Below, one piece after another: positions 52,010-60,462 of a DNA stretch of 60,897 nt. Source of the stretch: Sphingomonas yantingensis. GTDB lineage: Bacteria > Pseudomonadota > Alphaproteobacteria > Sphingomonadales > Sphingomonadaceae. Numbering within the stretch: position 1 is the first letter of the stretch; the number at the start of each line of letters is the position of its first letter. Location of the stretch: contig NZ_JACIJJ010000008.1 in the NCBI RefSeq assembly GCF_014199325.1, forward strand, positions 1 to 60,897, written 5' to 3'. The translations under genes and the position numbers were made by a program. Under the pieces are notes generated by a model. It ran no database searches and was not told where the DNA came from. It worked only from the letters and a program-made list of their open reading frames with translations.

Positions 52010-55000
52010 TCAGAATCGCAGCCTCACCCCCGCCATCACGCTTTCCTGGTGATCGTCGCGGCCCGTTTGCGACGCGGCGGTCGCGAAGACGCCGAGCGTT
52101 TCGGTCAGGCGATAGTCGACACCGGCGGCGACCGTGCCCACGACCGGCGCCCGCTGTGCCCCCAGCGCGATCAGGCCCAGCCCTGCCCCCGAATAGCCGG
52201 CCAGCGCATCGGCCCGCCGCCCCTCGATCTGGGTGCGGGCGCCGAGCGACACGAACGGCCGGAATGCCGCGGTCGAGGCGGTGCTGCGGCCCAGATACAG
52301 CCCCGCATCGGCGAAGCCCGCGACATGGCGGTCGCGCGCGACGGTCAGCGCGAAGGGACTGCCGCCCGCTTCGGTTAGGCCGTCGCGGTCGGTGCGGACA
52401 TAGGTGATGCCGGCATGCGGGCGCAGCGCCCAGTCGCCGGCCACCGCCGCCGCATAGCTGACCGACACGTCGCTCACCCAGCTGTTCAGGTCATAGCGAT
52501 CCTGCGCCGCGACCCCACCGGGCAGCGCGCGCTCAGTCCGTGCCTTGCTGCCGTTGTAGAGGATCGTCGCGTTGATGCCGAAGCCGCCCTCGGCCGCGTA
52601 CCGCGCCTGGATGCCGGCGACGAAGCCCTCGGCCCGCGTGACCGCATCCAGCGTCTCGATCGCCTGTCGGTTGTTGAGATAGCCGCCGAACGCACCGACG
52701 TTCCAGCTGGCATTGCCGACGCCGATCCCGCCGAGGAAGCCATAGTCGCGGCCGCGCGCCGCCGACACGCCCTCACCCCGGTCGGCGCCGAGGCGATGCC
52801 AGCCCCCCACGACCTGCGCGAAGGTATAGGCATGGACGTCGGTCCCGTCGGTCGCGAACGCGGGTCCGCGGGCCGCGCCGGTCAGCGTCAGCGCATTGTC
52901 GACGCCGATCTGGCTCGCCGTCGCATAGGGCTCGGGCGTCAGCCGCGCGAACGCGGCCGGGTTCGAATTGCCCTGTGCATCGAGAAGCGCGGGCACCGCC
53001 GCGAACAGACGGCTCGTCGCCGGCTGCGCGACGAGCGCGGTGTTGGCATAGGCGATGCTCGCCGACACCTGCGGCGTGAAGGCCGCATCGCCGAGGAACT
53101 GGCCGAGCAGCTGGATCCGGTCGGCGCGCTGGATGACGAAACCGAACAGGCTGTCGGGCTTGATGACGGTGCCGAAGCTGCCGGTGATCCCGCCGCTCGC
53201 GACGATCAGGTCGTAGGTGGCGCCGGGGCGAAGCGTCGCGACGGGCACTACCTGAAGCGTCGACCCCTGCGCGATCGTGACCGCGCCGCTCACGAGCAGC
53301 CGGTCGGCGGCGTCGGCGCCGAGCTCGAAGACGCTGCGCGACCCCGACTGGAGCGCGACGTTGCCATTGACGGTCATCGTGCCGACGCCCGCGCCGGGGC
53401 TGAGCGTGCCTGCGACCGCGACATTGCCGTTGATCGTGCCGCCCGAGGCGAGGATCGCGCCGCTGCCGACGTTGAGCTGCGCCGCGGTGATCGTCGACCC
53501 GGCAAGCCCCGTGAGACGCCCGCCGGTCAGGTCCACGGTCCCGAGCGCCGCCATGCGCGCGATCGTGGCGTCGCCGCCAGTCATCGCGAACCGCTCGACA
53601 CTGGCGATGTCGACGAAGGCGGCGCTGCCGCCCGCGACGAGGATCGCGTCGCTGCCGCTGCCGCCATCGACCGACCCGGCAAAGCCGCCATAGACGGCGA
53701 GGCGATTGTCGCCGGTGCCGAAGCGGACCCGCTCGGCCGTCAGCGTGCTCCCCTGCCCCACCGCCAGATCGGTGTCGGCAAGAACGAGCGAATAGCCCTG
53801 CGTGCCGGTCAGCGTGAGCTGGCCGCGCCCCTCGGTCGCCAGCGTCTCGAACCCCGAGAGCACGGGACCGAGCGTGCGGTCGCCCGCCAGCTCGATCGTC
53901 GCGCGATCGTCCCCTGCCCCGCCCGACACGCTGCCGACCAGCGTGCCGCCGGCGGCCAGGCGGAAGCGGTCCGCGCCGTCGCCCAGGTCGACGATGCCCG
54001 CCAGCGTGCCGCCCGTCGCGACCGCCAGTTGCTGGTCGCCCGCACCGAAGCCGAGCGCCGCGCCCTCGCTGCCGAGCGTCCCCGCCACGGTCAGCGCGCT
54101 GCCCGTCAGCGACACCTGCTCGAAGCCCGTCGCCGAGCCCGTCAGCGTGACGGGGCCGGTCGCCGTGAAGCGCAGCGCGTCGGTGCCGCTGCCGCCGTCA
54201 TAGCGACCCGCCGCGATGCTCGTGCCCATCGCCAGCGTGTCGGCGCCCGCGCCGAGGCTGACGAAGGCGAGGTCGCCGTCGGCGCTCACGCTTTCGGCCA
54301 GCGCCGAGCCGGTGACCGTGCCGATCGTGTTGCCCGCCAGCACGAGTTCGAGCCCGGTGCCCGCCAGTGTCACCGCCTCGAAGCGCTGGTCGAGGGTCAG
54401 GGCAAGCCGCCCGTCGCCCGTCACGTCGAGCCGCTCGAACCCCGTTCGCGCGCCGATACCGCTGCGATTGCCCGCCAGCACCACGGCATAGCTATCGTCG
54501 CCCGCGCCGCCGTCGACGATCCCGCCGACGCTGCTGCCCGCCGCGTCGATGAACACGTCGTTGCCGGTACCGAGCAGAACCGACCCGTCGATCCGCCCGC
54601 GATTGACCACGCGGTCCGCGCCGCCCGACAGGTCGATGCTGCCGGCGACGGTGCCGTCGTTGACGACCGTCTCGTCCGCCTCGCTGCCGGTGATGACGGT
54701 GCCGCCCGCGCTCGACAGCGTCTGGCCCCCGCCGATCGTGACGGTGCCGCCGCTGACGCCTACCGTCTCGAACCGGAAATTGCCCGAATAGGCGACGCTG
54801 CCGCTGCCGACCTGGGTGAAGCGGTCGAAATTGACGAACTGGTCGCCGTTGACCGCGCCGCCGCCGGTCGCGTCGATGACGAGGCTGTCGGTGCCCGCCC
54901 CGGCGTCGACGGTACCGATCAGCGCCGCGCTGGCCAGCTGGCGGAACACGTCGTCGCCCGCGCCGAGGAAGACGTTGCCCTCGATCCGGCCGCTATTCTC

Positions 55001-58000
55001 GATCACGTCGTCGCCGCCGCCCAGGTCGATCGAGCCGATGATCGTACCGCTGTTGACGATACGGTCGTCCTCGCCTCCCAGCGCCTGCACCGCGCCCGCC
55101 AGATAGTCGGTGCCGTTATAGCCGATCGTCCGGTCGCCGGGCTCAAGCACCGTCCCCTGCCCGCCGCGGATCGTGCCCGCATTGGCAAGGTCGAGCGCGC
55201 CAACGCTGACGATCGCGGTGGAGAGGGCGCCGGTCGCCTCGATCGTGCCGGTCGCGGCGTTGGTGATCGTAGACGCGGCGCCGGTGGGCGCGCTGACAAC
55301 CACTGCGTTCGCGGCGATCGTGGTCGTGAAGGTCAGGCCCGTCCAATAGTCGACAAACTGGTCAACCGTGCCGCCGGCATTGGCGCGGATCGTCCCGCTA
55401 TTGGTGAGCGCGATCGCGCCCGCGGTCTGGCCGGCGCGGTCGATCACCAGCGAAACGCCGGTGCCGCCGATGCCGGTGGCCGTGATCGTGCCGCTGTTGG
55501 TCAGGCCGATCGTATCGCCGCCGTTCGCCGAGCCGGCGACATAGGCCGCAAGGCCGATCGAATTGCCGGTGATCGTCCCCGAATTGATCGCCGAGAGCGT
55601 TCTGCCCGCGGCGGTATCCGTTGGGGCGGGGACCGGGAAGCCGAAGTCGCGATAGACGGCGAGCGTGACGCCGCCCGCGACGGTGCCGCTGTTGGCAAAG
55701 GTGATCGCATCGCCGGCACCGTCGATCCCGGCGATCTGCGCGTCGATCAGGACGTCCGCGCCGGGTACCGCCGGATCGACCGCGACGACCGTGCCGCTAT
55801 TGACGATCGAGATCGTGCGCGCCGTCACCGGGTCGGCGACCGGCGCCGGATAACTGGTATCAGGCCGCGAGAACGCGAACAGGCCGCCCGTGATCGTGCC
55901 GCTGTTGGTCGCAGCGATCGAGCCCGAGGCGTTGAGCAGTACCGCATTGTCGGTGCTGCCGGTAATCGTGCCAAGGTTGCGGAAGTCGAGATCGCCGCGA
56001 CGCGAAAGTTCGACCGCCGCATTCCCGTAATAGAAGCCATTCGACGCCTTCGCGATCGTCCCTTCGTTGACGAACCGGCCGACCGATCCGCTCACCCCGC
56101 CGCGCAAGTCGCCGCGGTTGGTGAAGCCCGCAAGCGACAGCGCCGCGCCCGGATCGTTGAAGACGTAGAAGCCGCTATTGCCGAGCGTGACGGCCCCCTC
56201 GACCGTTGCGGTGCTGACGATGCTCCCGTCCCCCGACAGGGCAAGGTCGCCCGCGACCGGGGCGGTCGCCGCGACCGTGACGACGGTATCGGCGCCCAGC
56301 GCGCGCACCCCCTCGCGCTCGAAGCCGGTGATCGCCAGCGTGCCGAGAGCGATCGTCCCGCTGGTGTCGCGCGCACGGACCAGCGTGTCGTCCCCTGCCC
56401 CGCCGTCGATCGCACCGCTGATGCCGGTCACGTCGTTCAGGACGATCAACAGGTCGCTGCCGGCGCCGAAGCGCAGGTCGCCCGAAATCGTCCCGCCATT
56501 TGCGAAATAGACGCTCGGCGTGAAGCTGCTGCCGCCATATGGGCTGTAGCCGAGGTTCACCGATCCGGTGATCGTGCCGCGATTGTCGATGGTCCCGCCG
56601 CTCAGCCGGATCGCCTCGCCCGCGCCGCCGCGGATCGTGCCGCCCGCCCGGTTGAGGATCGACGTGCCGTAGCTCGATCCATATTGCGACAGGTCGATCG
56701 CGGCGCCGCCGGTGCTCGCGATCAGGCCCGCATTGTCGATCGCGGTGCTCGAATAGTCGATCTGCACCGCCGCGCCCGCGACCTCGATTGTGCCGGTGTT
56801 GGCAAGGCTGCCGACGTTTCGCACGCCGATCGACGCGGTGGTGCCGCCAGTCTGGCGGATCGTGCCGGAGTTGACGAGCGAGCGGGCGCCGGAGACGCCG
56901 ACCGCCGACTGAAGCTCGATCGTGCCGTCGTTGACGATGTCGGCCGACCCGGCGATAGCGCTGATCGGGCTGTAGATGTTGGTCGATCGATCGCGCGCGA
57001 TGATTGTGCCCGCATTGGTGAACTTGCCCGCGCCTAGATTGACGGCGGCATAGCCGTAAGGCTGGTTGTCGGCCTGATCGATCGACAGCGTGCCCCGGCT
57101 GACGACGTCGAGCGCTGCGTCGATGGTCTCCGTCTCACCCGGGGCGACGAGCAGGTTGGTCAGCTGGAGCGCCGGCGCGCCGATCGTGGCGATCGTAGCG
57201 TCGAGGTCGACGCGGCCGTTCCCGGCCAGCTGCACCGTGCGCCACGACATGCCCGAAAGGGCAAGCGCCGCGCCGTTGTAAAGGTCGAAGCCCGTGCTCG
57301 CGAAGCCCGCGGGCGCGGTCACCGATGCGCTGGCGTCGCTGCGCACGCGGTAGTGCAGCAGCGAATCGGTGGCGGTGACGGTGCCGGTGATCCCCGCGAA
57401 CGCCCCCTGCCCGCCATTCGCCAGCTCGGCGATCAGCGTGTCGTTGCGGCCGAGCGTCAGATTGCCGTTGAGCACCCCGCCCGCCAGCGCGAAATAGCGA
57501 TTGCCGTTGAACGGATCGCTCGCGCCGCCGCGCACGTTGACATCGCCGTTGATCGTGCCGGCATTGGCGACGACGACGTTGAAGGTGAATTGCGACGCGG
57601 CGGCGCCGAAACGCCCGCCGGTGACGACCCCGCCGGCGGCGTTGAGCAACTGCGCATAGGCATCGAGTGCGACCCCGGTGCTGCCCCCGACGATCGTCCC
57701 CTCGTTGCGCAGGCCGGTCCGCAGGGTGACGCCGCTGGTCGCGCCCTCGATACGGCCGCTGTTGACGGACGTGAACCCGGTCGACCCGTTGAGTACGAGC
57801 GCGGTGCCCCCGGTCGAGCGGATCGTCCCGCGATTGTCGAAGTCGCCGTTGAACGCGCTCAGCGCCATGCCGCCGGCGACGATCGTTCCGGTGTTGACGA
57901 CGGCATCGGCCAGGCTGACCGACACGCCGTCGCCCGCCGCCTCGATCCGCCCCTGATTCTCGAACCGGCGGATCTGCTGGAGGTTGACGGCAGCGGTGCC

Positions 58001-59383
58001 GGGGCTCGCCACCAGTGCGCGGATCACGCCCGCATTCACGAACCGCGGAGCGGAGGTGTTGAAGACGAACTCGTCGGCGGCGACCACCGCGCTCGTGCCC
58101 GTCAGCGTCGTTGCGTTGACGATCGTCCCCTCGCCCGCAAGGCTGAGGATGCCCGGCGCGCGGAAGCCGTCGGCCAGCGTGACGGTCCGGTCCAGATCGG
58201 GGGCCAGCGTCAGCCGTTCGAACGCGGTCGGGATCGGCGTCACCCCGGCGAGCGACGTGTCCGCGCCGAAGCCGACGCGCAGCGTGTCGGTGCCCCCACC
58301 CCCGTCGATCGCACCGGTCACGCCGGTGACGACGCGCCCGTCCAGATAGCGCGCGATCAGAATATCGTTGCCGTCGCCGAGCCGCAGCCCGCCGTTGATC
58401 GTTCCCAAGGTCGAATCGATCGTCGCCCCGCTGAAGCCGGACACGACGACACCGCCGGTGATCGTCCCGGCATTGCGAAGGCGAAGCGCGGTGTCAGCCT
58501 GGATCGCGGTGGTGCCCGCCGACGCGATGCGGCCACTCGCCGCGTTGGTGATGTCGAGGACCTGGCCGGTGATCGCCGCCCCCGTCCCGCGATTCTCGAT
58601 CGCGCCGCTGTTGGTCAGCGTCTTGTTGCTGCTCCCAAGCGCGAGCGTCGCGGCGGGGCTCGCCGCGGTGATCGTGCCGCTGTTCGCGAAGCTGCCGAAC
58701 GCAGCGAAGAACGACGTGCCGACATCGATCGCGCTCAGCGCGCCGCCGTCGATCGTGCCGGCATTGTCGAGCGACCCCACCGGGCCGGCGATCGCGCCGA
58801 TCCGCCCCGTCGCGCGATTGACGATCCGGTCGAAGCTGGCGCGATCCGGCGTGGCGGCGCGAAGCGCGATGCCGCCGGTGCCGATCAGCGACCCGGCATT
58901 GTCGATCGTGGCGCGCACGCCGGTAAAGCCCGATGCCGGTCCCTCGAGCAAGACGGCATTGGCGCCGCGCACCACGCCGCCCTCGAGCACGGTCATGGCA
59001 AGCTCTGCCGTCGAGAAGCCGGAGCCGGAGGCAGGCGCGGTCGCGAGCAGGCGCACGCCCGCGGCTTGCCCGCCGTCGACGGTCCCCGCGACCGACAGTC
59101 GGACCGGCGCGCCGAACACATCCGTCGGCAGGCGGAAGTCGATCGCGGGCGACCCGTTCGACAGCACGCGCGCGCCCGGCTGAACCGTCACCGACGTGCC
59201 GCGCGTCGTGACCGAAAGCCCGTCGCTATCGGTGCCAGCACAGATGACGATGCCGTTCTCGGTCGCGGGTTCGGGGGCACATTGCGCAAAGGCCGTGCCG
59301 GTGTGGCCGATCCCCAGCAACAGCGCCGTCGTTCCCAGCGCACGCGCCCTCACGCGGTGAACCCGCGACTTGCCCCCGACCAT
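52010..59383 (-). CDS. Giant autotransporter with outer-membrane beta-barrel
   Basis: 2457 residues from ATG at 59383, with AAGGGGG upstream. A signal peptide (ALGTTALLLGIGHTGTAFAQ) precedes a passenger of about 2150 residues built from short repeats such as 'NSGTI' and 'GGAGDD', the usual right-handed beta-helix of autotransporter adhesins. The last ~270 residues are the barrel (GWHRLGADRGEGVSAARGRD, YLNNRQAIETLDAVTRAEGF) ending in SVMAGVRLRF, the terminal Phe that directs barrel insertion. Likely function: adhesion or cell-cell contact. The opposite strand has a long open frame (52415-57037) that I regard as a GC artefact. Confidence 0.92.
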   Translation of the reverse strand: MVGGKSRVHRVRARALGTTALLLGIGHTGTAFAQCAPEPATENGIVICAGTDSDGLSVTTRGTSVTVQPGARVLSNGSPAIDFRLPTDVFGAPVRLSVAGTVDGGQAAGVRLLATAPASGSGFSTAELAMTVLEGGVVRGANAVLLEGPASGFTGVRATIDNAGSLIGTGGIALRAATPDRASFDRIVNRATGRIGAIAGPVGSLDNAGTIDGGALSAIDVGTSFFAAFGSFANSGTITAASPAATLALGSSNKTLTNSGAIENRGTGAAITGQVLDITNAASGRIASAGTTAIQADTALRLRNAGTITGGVVVSGFSGATIDSTLGTINGGLRLGDGNDILIARYLDGRVVTGVTGAIDGGGGTDTLRVGFGADTSLAGVTPIPTAFERLTLAPDLDRTVTLADGFRAPGILSLAGEGTIVNATTLTGTSAVVAADEFVFNTSAPRFVNAGVIRALVASPGTAAVNLQQIRRFENQGRIEAAGDGVSVSLADAVVNTGTIVAGGMALSAFNGDFDNRGTIRSTGGTALVLNGSTGFTSVNSGRIEGATSGVTLRTGLRNEGTIVGGSTGVALDAYAQLLNAAGGVVTGGRFGAAASQFTFNVVVANAGTINGDVNVRGGASDPFNGNRYFALAGGVLNGNLTLGRNDTLIAELANGGQGAFAGITGTVTATDSLLHYRVRSDASASVTAPAGFASTGFDLYNGAALALSGMSWRTVQLAGNGRVDLDATIATIGAPALQLTNLLVAPGETETIDAALDVVSRGTLSIDQADNQPYGYAAVNLGAGKFTNAGTIIARDRSTNIYSPISAIAGSADIVNDGTIELQSAVGVSGARSLVNSGTIRQTGGTTASIGVRNVGSLANTGTIEVAGAAVQIDYSSTAIDNAGLIASTGGAAIDLSQYGSSYGTSILNRAGGTIRGGAGEAIRLSGGTIDNRGTITGSVNLGYSPYGGSSFTPSVYFANGGTISGDLRFGAGSDLLIVLNDVTGISGAIDGGAGDDTLVRARDTSGTIALGTLAITGFEREGVRALGADTVVTVAATAPVAGDLALSGDGSIVSTATVEGAVTLGNSGFYVFNDPGAALSLAGFTNRGDLRGGVSGSVGRFVNEGTIAKASNGFYYGNAAVELSRRGDLDFRNLGTITGSTDNAVLLNASGSIAATNSGTITGGLFAFSRPDTSYPAPVADPVTARTISIVNSGTVVAVDPAVPGADVLIDAQIAGIDGAGDAITFANSGTVAGGVTLAVYRDFGFPVPAPTDTAAGRTLSAINSGTITGNSIGLAAYVAGSANGGDTIGLTNSGTITATGIGGTGVSLVIDRAGQTAGAIALTNSGTIRANAGGTVDQFVDYWTGLTFTTTIAANAVVVSAPTGAASTITNAATGTIEATGALSTAIVSVGALDLANAGTIRGGQGTVLEPGDRTIGYNGTDYLAGAVQALGGEDDRIVNSGTIIGSIDLGGGDDVIENSGRIEGNVFLGAGDDVFRQLASAALIGTVDAGAGTDSLVIDATGGGAVNGDQFVNFDRFTQVGSGSVAYSGNFRFETVGVSGGTVTIGGGQTLSSAGGTVITGSEADETVVNDGTVAGSIDLSGGADRVVNRGRIDGSVLLGTGNDVFIDAAGSSVGGIVDGGAGDDSYAVVLAGNRSGIGARTGFERLDVTGDGRLALTLDQRFEAVTLAGTGLELVLAGNTIGTVTGSALAESVSADGDLAFVSLGAGADTLAMGTSIAAGRYDGGSGTDALRFTATGPVTLTGSATGFEQVSLTGSALTVAGTLGSEGAALGFGAGDQQLAVATGGTLAGIVDLGDGADRFRLAAGGTLVGSVSGGAGDDRATIELAGDRTLGPVLSGFETLATEGRGQLTLTGTQGYSLVLADTDLAVGQGSTLTAERVRFGTGDNRLAVYGGFAGSVDGGSGSDAILVAGGSAAFVDIASVERFAMTGGDATIARMAALGTVDLTGGRLTGLAGSTITAAQLNVGSGAILASGGTINGNVAVAGTLSPGAGVGTMTVNGNVALQSGSRSVFELGADAADRLLVSGAVTIAQGSTLQVVPVATLRPGATYDLIVASGGITGSFGTVIKPDSLFGFVIQRADRIQLLGQFLGDAAFTPQVSASIAYANTALVAQPATSRLFAAVPALLDAQGNSNPAAFARLTPEPYATASQIGVDNALTLTGAARGPAFATDGTDVHAYTFAQVVGGWHRLGADRGEGVSAARGRDYGFLGGIGVGNASWNVGAFGGYLNNRQAIETLDAVTRAEGFVAGIQARYAAEGGFGINATILYNGSKARTERALPGGVAAQDRYDLNSWVSDVSVSYAAAVAGDWALRPHAGITYVRTDRDGLTEAGGSPFALTVARDRHVAGFADAGLYLGRSTASTAAFRPFVSLGARTQIEGRRADALAGYSGAGLGLIALGAQRAPVVGTVAAGVDYRLTETLGVFATAASQTGRDDHQESVMAGVRLRF

Positions 59384-59497
59384 GCAATCCCCCTTTAGTT
59401 CTAGTGGATGGCTTAGGCGGAACTGTGGTTGTGTGTCTATCTATTTGAAGTGACGTGCTTCGTCGGTGCGTCCGTTAATGGACCGATCGCTCGGGCT

Positions 59498-59944
59498 TCA
59501 GCTGAACAGATCGCCGACCGCGCGGCGCGCGCGCAGCGTGGCCGCACGGCGGCGGCGATGTTCGGGCCGGTCGTGGGCGAGATGGCAACGCTGGCAGAGC
59601 GCGGCCAGGTTGCGGAGCCGGTTGTTGCCGGGGTCATGGTCGAGATGTGCGGTGGCAAGAACGACGCGCGTCGTGCGCGGCGGCACCGGTCCCGTCCCGT
59701 CGTCGAGCGTAAGCTGTCGGGGCGGGTCGACGCGGACCCGCCGGCCCCGGCCGTCGCGCCACCCCCCTGCCCCGGCGGACAGCGTCTCGTCCCACCAGCG
59801 CCCGTCGCCTAGGTGCATCACGCGCCGGCCGTGCGGGCGCCGGCAATGCTCGCACCGACCCCCTGCTCGCCCGAAACGGACCATCGCCGACAATTCGCAC
59901 CAGTCGATCGGATAGAGCCAGCGATGCTCGGGGCGGATCGGCAT
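59498..59944 (-). CDS. HNH endonuclease
   Basis: 148 residues from ATG at 59944; ATG at 60034 would add 30 atypical residues. The HNH core is LATAHLDHDPGNNRLRNLAALCQRCHLAHD, and two CxxC pairs (CEHC and CQRC) bind the structural zinc. It lies alone beside the candidate origin. Such small HNH proteins are common on plasmids and phages; a role in defence, recombination or origin nicking cannot be decided here. Confidence 0.85.
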   Translation of the reverse strand: MPIRPEHRWLYPIDWCELSAMVRFGRAGGRCEHCRRPHGRRVMHLGDGRWWDETLSAGAGGWRDGRGRRVRVDPPRQLTLDDGTGPVPPRTTRVVLATAHLDHDPGNNRLRNLAALCQRCHLAHDRPEHRRRRAATLRARRAVGDLFS

Positions 59945-60108
59945 TGCGCTATCGCGGGCGAAATGGGTGGAGCGGTGCCATTGCCCCGGTCTATTGGGAC
60001 GGCGCGGGGTTGTCCGATGGATTGTTTGACTCAATCGGCCGCCATTGATTCAGCGGGTCGATCAATGCGCGCGAGATCCCTCTCATCTCTCAAAGAACAC
60101 ATCACCTG

Positions 60109-60141
60109 GGTTAGACGGTTTTTCCTTGAGGTTAGACGGTT
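60109..60141 (+). repeat. Pair of GGTTAGACGGTT direct repeats around an AT-rich patch
   Basis: GGTTAGACGGTT occurs at 60109-60120 and 60130-60141, 21 bp apart, with TTTCCTTGA between and a TTTTT run overlapping the first copy. The low-GC patch is unusual for this replicon and could be the unwinding element of the origin. Confidence 0.6.
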
Positions 60142-60198
60142 AGCACGGCCCGCCGACGCCGTTCGCGCGCGGAAACCGGCGAGTCGGCGTGCCCGTGC

Positions 60199-60306
60199 CG
60201 TTCCCGATGTGCCGATGCCTCGTTCCCGAAGGATCGATGCGCGCGTTCCAGAAGGATCGTCGCGCCGTTCCCGAAGGGGCGAAACTCGTTCCCGGAGTGT
60301 CGATGG
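60199..60306 (+). repeat. Iteron array (five direct copies)
   Basis: Five copies of a unit beginning CGTTCC(C/A)G, with consensus CGTTCCCGAAGG-TCGATG, start at 60199, 60221, 60244, 60266 and 60287. The period is 21-23 bp, two turns of the helix, so all copies face one side. The second and fourth share CGTTCCCGAAGG exactly; the first and fifth are more divergent at positions 9-12. This arrangement is typical of initiator-binding iterons. Confidence 0.8.
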
Positions 60307-60422
60307 TGCGCAATGGGGTCGCCGCGATTGAATCACTTTCTGTTGGATCGGCGCGAAGCAGGTTCAAAAGATGGGGTCGGCGCGCGGCGGCGCGGTTTGG
60401 CTCCGGCGGCGGCCTCGGGCAA

Positions 60423-60440
60423 CCCGACACTTCGGGAACG
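60423..60440 (-). repeat. Inverted iteron copy near the rep stop
   Basis: On the minus strand this reads CGTTCCCGAAGTGTCGGG, matching the array consensus in its first 11 bases and the fifth iteron's GTGTCG. It lies 117 bp from the last direct iteron. A single inverted copy near an array is often used for handcuffing or for autoregulation. Confidence 0.6.
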
Positions 60441-60462
60441 CGGAACGCGTCCCCTCCCCCGG

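Larger units (their letters stand above)
59945..60462. other. Candidate origin region (oriV) between the HNH gene and rep
   Basis: About 518 bp without a gene. It contains five direct iterons (60199-60306), one inverted copy (60423-60440) near the rep stop, and two GGTTAGACGGTT repeats (60109, 60130) that bracket an AT-rich TTTTTCCTTGA. Iterons beside an AT-rich stretch and the initiator gene are the standard parts of an iteron-controlled origin. I did not find a perfect DnaA box. Confidence 0.7.

Noticed and set aside
52415..57037. A 1540-codon open frame on the plus strand opposite the autotransporter
   Set aside because: It mirrors the codon pattern of the autotransporter gene, is extremely rich in Arg/Ala/Asp/Gly without any domain, and lacks a start signal. 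In GC-rich repetitive genes the opposite frame is often open.
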